A stretch of DNA of 64,000 nt from Rhodobacteraceae bacterium (ex Bugula neritina AB1) (GTDB lineage: Bacteria; Pseudomonadota; Alphaproteobacteria; Rhodobacterales; Rhodobacteraceae), in assembly GCA_001730095.1 (NCBI GenBank), contig MDLF01000096.1:199682-263681 (forward strand), given 5' to 3'. Position 1 is the stretch's first letter, and each line of letters starts with the position of its first letter. Under the pieces are notes generated by a model, which saw only the letters and a program-made list of their open reading frames with translations, had not been told where the DNA came from and did not search any database. The position numbers were made by a program, and so were the translations under genes. This document shows, piece after piece, positions 61,957 to 64,000 of this stretch.

Positions 61957-62214
61957 ATGAACCTCGCAAAATCCGCGCTTGCCCTGATCCTGTCCGCCGC
62001 CATGGCGCTGCCGCTGGTGGCTCCTGCTTTTCCCGCAGGCGGCAAGGTCATCGACCCTGCGGACAATCGGGCTGACCGCTGCGAGCGCCGCCGTGACGAG
62101 GCTGTGGACACTGGCGTGTGGGATGTGTGCGAAGACCATCTGGACCGCGCCAAAGACCGTCGCGACCACTGCGATCAGATGGCGCCGAAGGTCATTGAGG
62201 TGCCTCAAGGCTAG
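61957..62214 (+). CDS. Small secreted charged protein
   Basis: An 85-residue protein with signal peptide (about 1-27, LVAPAFPA). The mature part is rich in Asp, Arg and Lys, with three Cys (DRCERRRDEAVDTGVWDVCEDHLDRAKDRRDHCDQM) spaced so that disulfides or metal binding are possible. GAAGG precedes the ATG at 61957. The alternating acid/base helices suggest a small periplasmic helical protein. I do not recognise a family; stands alone upstream of the convergent amtB. Confidence 0.55.
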   Translation: MNLAKSALALILSAAMALPLVAPAFPAGGKVIDPADNRADRCERRRDEAVDTGVWDVCEDHLDRAKDRRDHCDQMAPKVIEVPQG

Positions 62215-62217
62215 GGC

Positions 62218-62312
62218 TGGGGCCTGCGCCGCGCCAGCGGCGCCCGGCCCAACAGGCGCAGATCATCTTTTGATGATCGCACAACTGGCGGGAGCCTCCG
62301 GCCCAAGCAAAC
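62218..62312. repeat. REP-like structured intergenic repeat, inverse orientation
   Basis: GCGCCGC-GCCA-GCGGCGC (62226-62243), then GATCATC-TTTT-GATGATC (62261-62278), then GGCGGGAGCCTCCGGCCCAA (62287-62306). Read on the minus strand, the order matches the composite element at 54080-54158, with the central hairpin replaced by a different perfect one. Confidence 0.6.
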
Positions 62313-62357
62313 AGCGGCGCCTTTGCGGGGCGTCGCTGTCTGTTACATCGCTGTGGA

Positions 62358-63692
62358 TCAGCTCGGTGAGAACTCCGGATAGGCCTCCATGCCCAGTTCC
62401 GCCATATCGAGCCCGTTGACCTCGTCCGCTTCCTCCACCCGGATGCCGGTGGTGGCGCGCAGGGCAATCCAGACCACGGCAGAGGCCACCACGGTAAAAA
62501 CACCCACCACTGCGATGCCACTCAACTGCTTCAGCAGGGTGGCATCCGGGTTGGACAGCACAACAGCAACGGTGCCCCAGATGCCGCAGAGAAGATGCAC
62601 CGGAATAGCGCCGACCACGTCATCGATCTGCAGCTTGTCCAATGCGGGAACCGCAAAGACCACGATCACGCCACCGATAGCGCCAATCAGGGTGGCCAGG
62701 CCCAGGCCAGGGGTCAGCGGCTCGGCGGTGATGGCCACCAGCCCGGCCAGCGCGCCGTTCAGGATCATGGTCAGGTCCGGCTTCTTGAACAACACTTGCG
62801 TCAGCACCAGCGCTGTCACTGCGCCGCCGGCTGCGGCCGCATTGGTGTTGGCAAAGATGCGGCTGATATCCGCCACGTCACCCACCGAGCCCATCGCCAG
62901 CTGCGAGCCGCCATTGAAGCCGAACCAGCCCATCCACAGGATGAAGGTGCCAAGGGTCGCAAGCGCCAGGTTGGAGCCGGGCATCGGGATGGTCTTGCCA
63001 TCCTTGTACTTGCCGATGCGCGGGCCCAGGATCAGCGCGCCGGTCAGCGCGGCCCAACCGCCCACGGAATGCACCACAGTGGAGCCCGCGAAATCCAGAA
63101 AGCCCATCTCTTCCAGGAAACCGCCGCCCCATTTCCAGCTGGCCTGGATCGGATAGATCACCGAGGTCAGTACGATGGTGAAAATCAGGAAAGGCCACAG
63201 CTTGATCCGCTCTGCCAACGCACCAGAGACGATAGAGGCAGTGGCGGCGCAGAACATCAGCTGGAAGAAGAAATCCGAACCGGTGGCGGCATAGGAATAG
63301 TCATCCGCCCCTTCCGCGGTGATCCCCACCGCCTCCAGCACACCGGCGCCGAATACGCCGGACAGCATGCCGTCCACCGCCCAATTGCCCAGTGGATACA
63401 TCAGGTTATAGCCGATCAGCCAATAAAATACTGCGGCCAGCGAGAACAGCGCCATATTCTTGGTCAGCTGCATGGTGACGTTCTTGGAGCGCACCAGGCC
63501 AGCCTCCAGCATGGCAAAGCCTGCTGCCATCCAGAACACCAGACAGCCACCGATCAGAAACAGCAGCGAATTGAGAATGAACACTGTGTCGGTCGCGGGG
63601 GTCACCCCCAAGGCGGGGCCGTCCTGCGCCAGTGCCAGGCCCGGCAGTGCCGCCAGTGCCAGCGCTGCAAGGGGGAGTTTCAGGGTTTTCAT
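62358..63692 (-). CDS. amtB: Ammonium transporter
   Basis: A 444-residue Amt/Rh channel with a signal peptide (about 1-22) and eleven membrane helices. Conserved parts include FWMAAGFAMLEAGLVRSKN, FDFAGSTVVHSVGGWAALTG-type segment (here LDFAGSTVVHSVGGWAAL, pore His) and AIPVHLLCGIWG (second pore His). GPRIGKYKDGK... is the usual loop. The ATG at 63692 follows GGAGGAAAG. It lies 25 bases after the P-II gene and is controlled by it through direct binding. Confidence 0.95.
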   Translation of the reverse strand: MKTLKLPLAALALAALPGLALAQDGPALGVTPATDTVFILNSLLFLIGGCLVFWMAAGFAMLEAGLVRSKNVTMQLTKNMALFSLAAVFYWLIGYNLMYPLGNWAVDGMLSGVFGAGVLEAVGITAEGADDYSYAATGSDFFFQLMFCAATASIVSGALAERIKLWPFLIFTIVLTSVIYPIQASWKWGGGFLEEMGFLDFAGSTVVHSVGGWAALTGALILGPRIGKYKDGKTIPMPGSNLALATLGTFILWMGWFGFNGGSQLAMGSVGDVADISRIFANTNAAAAGGAVTALVLTQVLFKKPDLTMILNGALAGLVAITAEPLTPGLGLATLIGAIGGVIVVFAVPALDKLQIDDVVGAIPVHLLCGIWGTVAVVLSNPDATLLKQLSGIAVVGVFTVVASAVVWIALRATTGIRVEEADEVNGLDMAELGMEAYPEFSPS

Positions 63693-63717
63693 AGGTCTTT
63701 CCTCCATGCCGGGCGCG

Positions 63718-64000
63718 TTACAGCGCCTCTAGATCAGTCTCGCCGGTGCGCACCCGCACGGCCTGTTCCACGTCCAGAACAAATATCTTGCCATCGCCGA
63801 TCTTGCCGGTGCGGGCGGTCTCGGCGATGGCGCTGACGGCCTGTTCCGCCTGATCAGCAGGCACCACCAGCTCCAGCTTCAACTTCGGGACGAAATTCAC
63901 CTCGTATTCGGCGCCACGGTAGATTTCAGTGTGGCCTGCCTGCGCCCCGAAGCCTTTGATTTCGGTAACCATCAGACCGCTCACGCCAAGACCGGTCAGC
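63718..64000 (-). CDS. glnK: P-II nitrogen regulatory protein GlnK, 5' end outside window
   Basis: The last 94 codons of a P-II protein; the frame continues past base 64000. Visible are LTGLGVSGLMVTEIKGFGAQAGHTEIYRGAEYEVNFVPKLKLELVV, with the T-loop and uridylylated Tyr in GAEYEVNF, and the C-terminal TGKIGDGKIFVLDVEQAVRVRTGETDLEAL, which forms the ATP/2-oxoglutarate site. It senses nitrogen/carbon state and plugs AmtB when nitrogen is plentiful. glnK-amtB pairing is near universal. Confidence 0.95.
   Translation of the reverse strand, partial: LTGLGVSGLMVTEIKGFGAQAGHTEIYRGAEYEVNFVPKLKLELVVPADQAEQAVSAIAETARTGKIGDGKIFVLDVEQAVRVRTGETDLEAL

Overview
The window is high-GC alphaproteobacterial chromosome, most likely from the marine roseobacter group of the Rhodobacterales (Leisingera/Phaeobacter/Ruegeria-like). 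Pointers to this are the gene content (glcDEF, pssA-pmtA, a gbcA/gbcB-type oxygenase pair, DUF1523 and DUF3592 proteins, smpB, glnK-amtB), a CTTG-N17-CTTATCT heat-shock promoter of the alphaproteobacterial type, and small structured intergenic repeats that recur along the window. The genus is an inference; no rRNA is present.

Layout. 1-1.4 kb: end of a phage-like element with an amidase endolysin and an overlapping i-spanin/o-spanin pair, then a terminator and an AT-richer junction with three 12-bp repeats. 1.9-8.5 kb: five-gene Dpp/Opp-type ABC importer and a LysR regulator. 8.8-14.7 kb (minus): BMP-type nucleoside-like ABC importer (binding protein, ATPase, two permeases) followed by a CodA-family deaminase. 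14.9-16.0 kb: island scar beside tRNA-Pro(CGG), with a broken tyrosine integrase and an IS3-like remnant. 16.2-22.7 kb (minus): leuC, leuD and leuB with three unrelated genes between them. 22.8-27.1 kb: membrane and housekeeping genes (MscS channel, rsfS, rlmH, DUF599 protein). 27.1-31.5 kb: glycolate oxidase glcD-glcE-(small membrane protein)-glcF. 31.6-34.4 kb: tandem trypsin-like proteases, Hsp20 and a globin. 34.4-38.2 kb: gabD, an alpha/beta hydrolase and creatinase. 38.7-40.1 kb: pssA-pmtA phospholipid genes.

40.2-48.1 kb is the least explained part: a coiled-coil protein, a tiny two-TM protein, a helical protein, an AAA+ ATPase, an AT-rich membrane/coiled-coil gene, a 453-aa protein, another small membrane protein and a DUF1523 protein. 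They are tightly packed on one strand behind a perfect palindrome. This is the best candidate for an undescribed system, perhaps an ATPase-driven envelope or membrane-remodelling machine; that role is inference.

48.3-50.9 kb: a cobalamin riboswitch with a terminator-like platform controls a Rieske oxygenase and its reductase, probably for betaine-type demethylation. 51-54 kb: rpiB and a divergent glycosyltransferase/sulfotransferase pair. 54.5-58.7 kb: ilvD, an XRE-cupin regulator behind two palindromic operators, a DMT exporter and smpB. 58.8-61.5 kb: an orphan gene, then mercaptopyruvate sulfurtransferase with an adjoining aminotransferase. 61.5-64 kb: structured repeats, a small secreted protein, and amtB with glnK running off the right edge.

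Coordinates and starts come from reading frames, Shine-Dalgarno sequences and family knowledge. No database search was possible, so family names rest on recognition of motifs and sequence.
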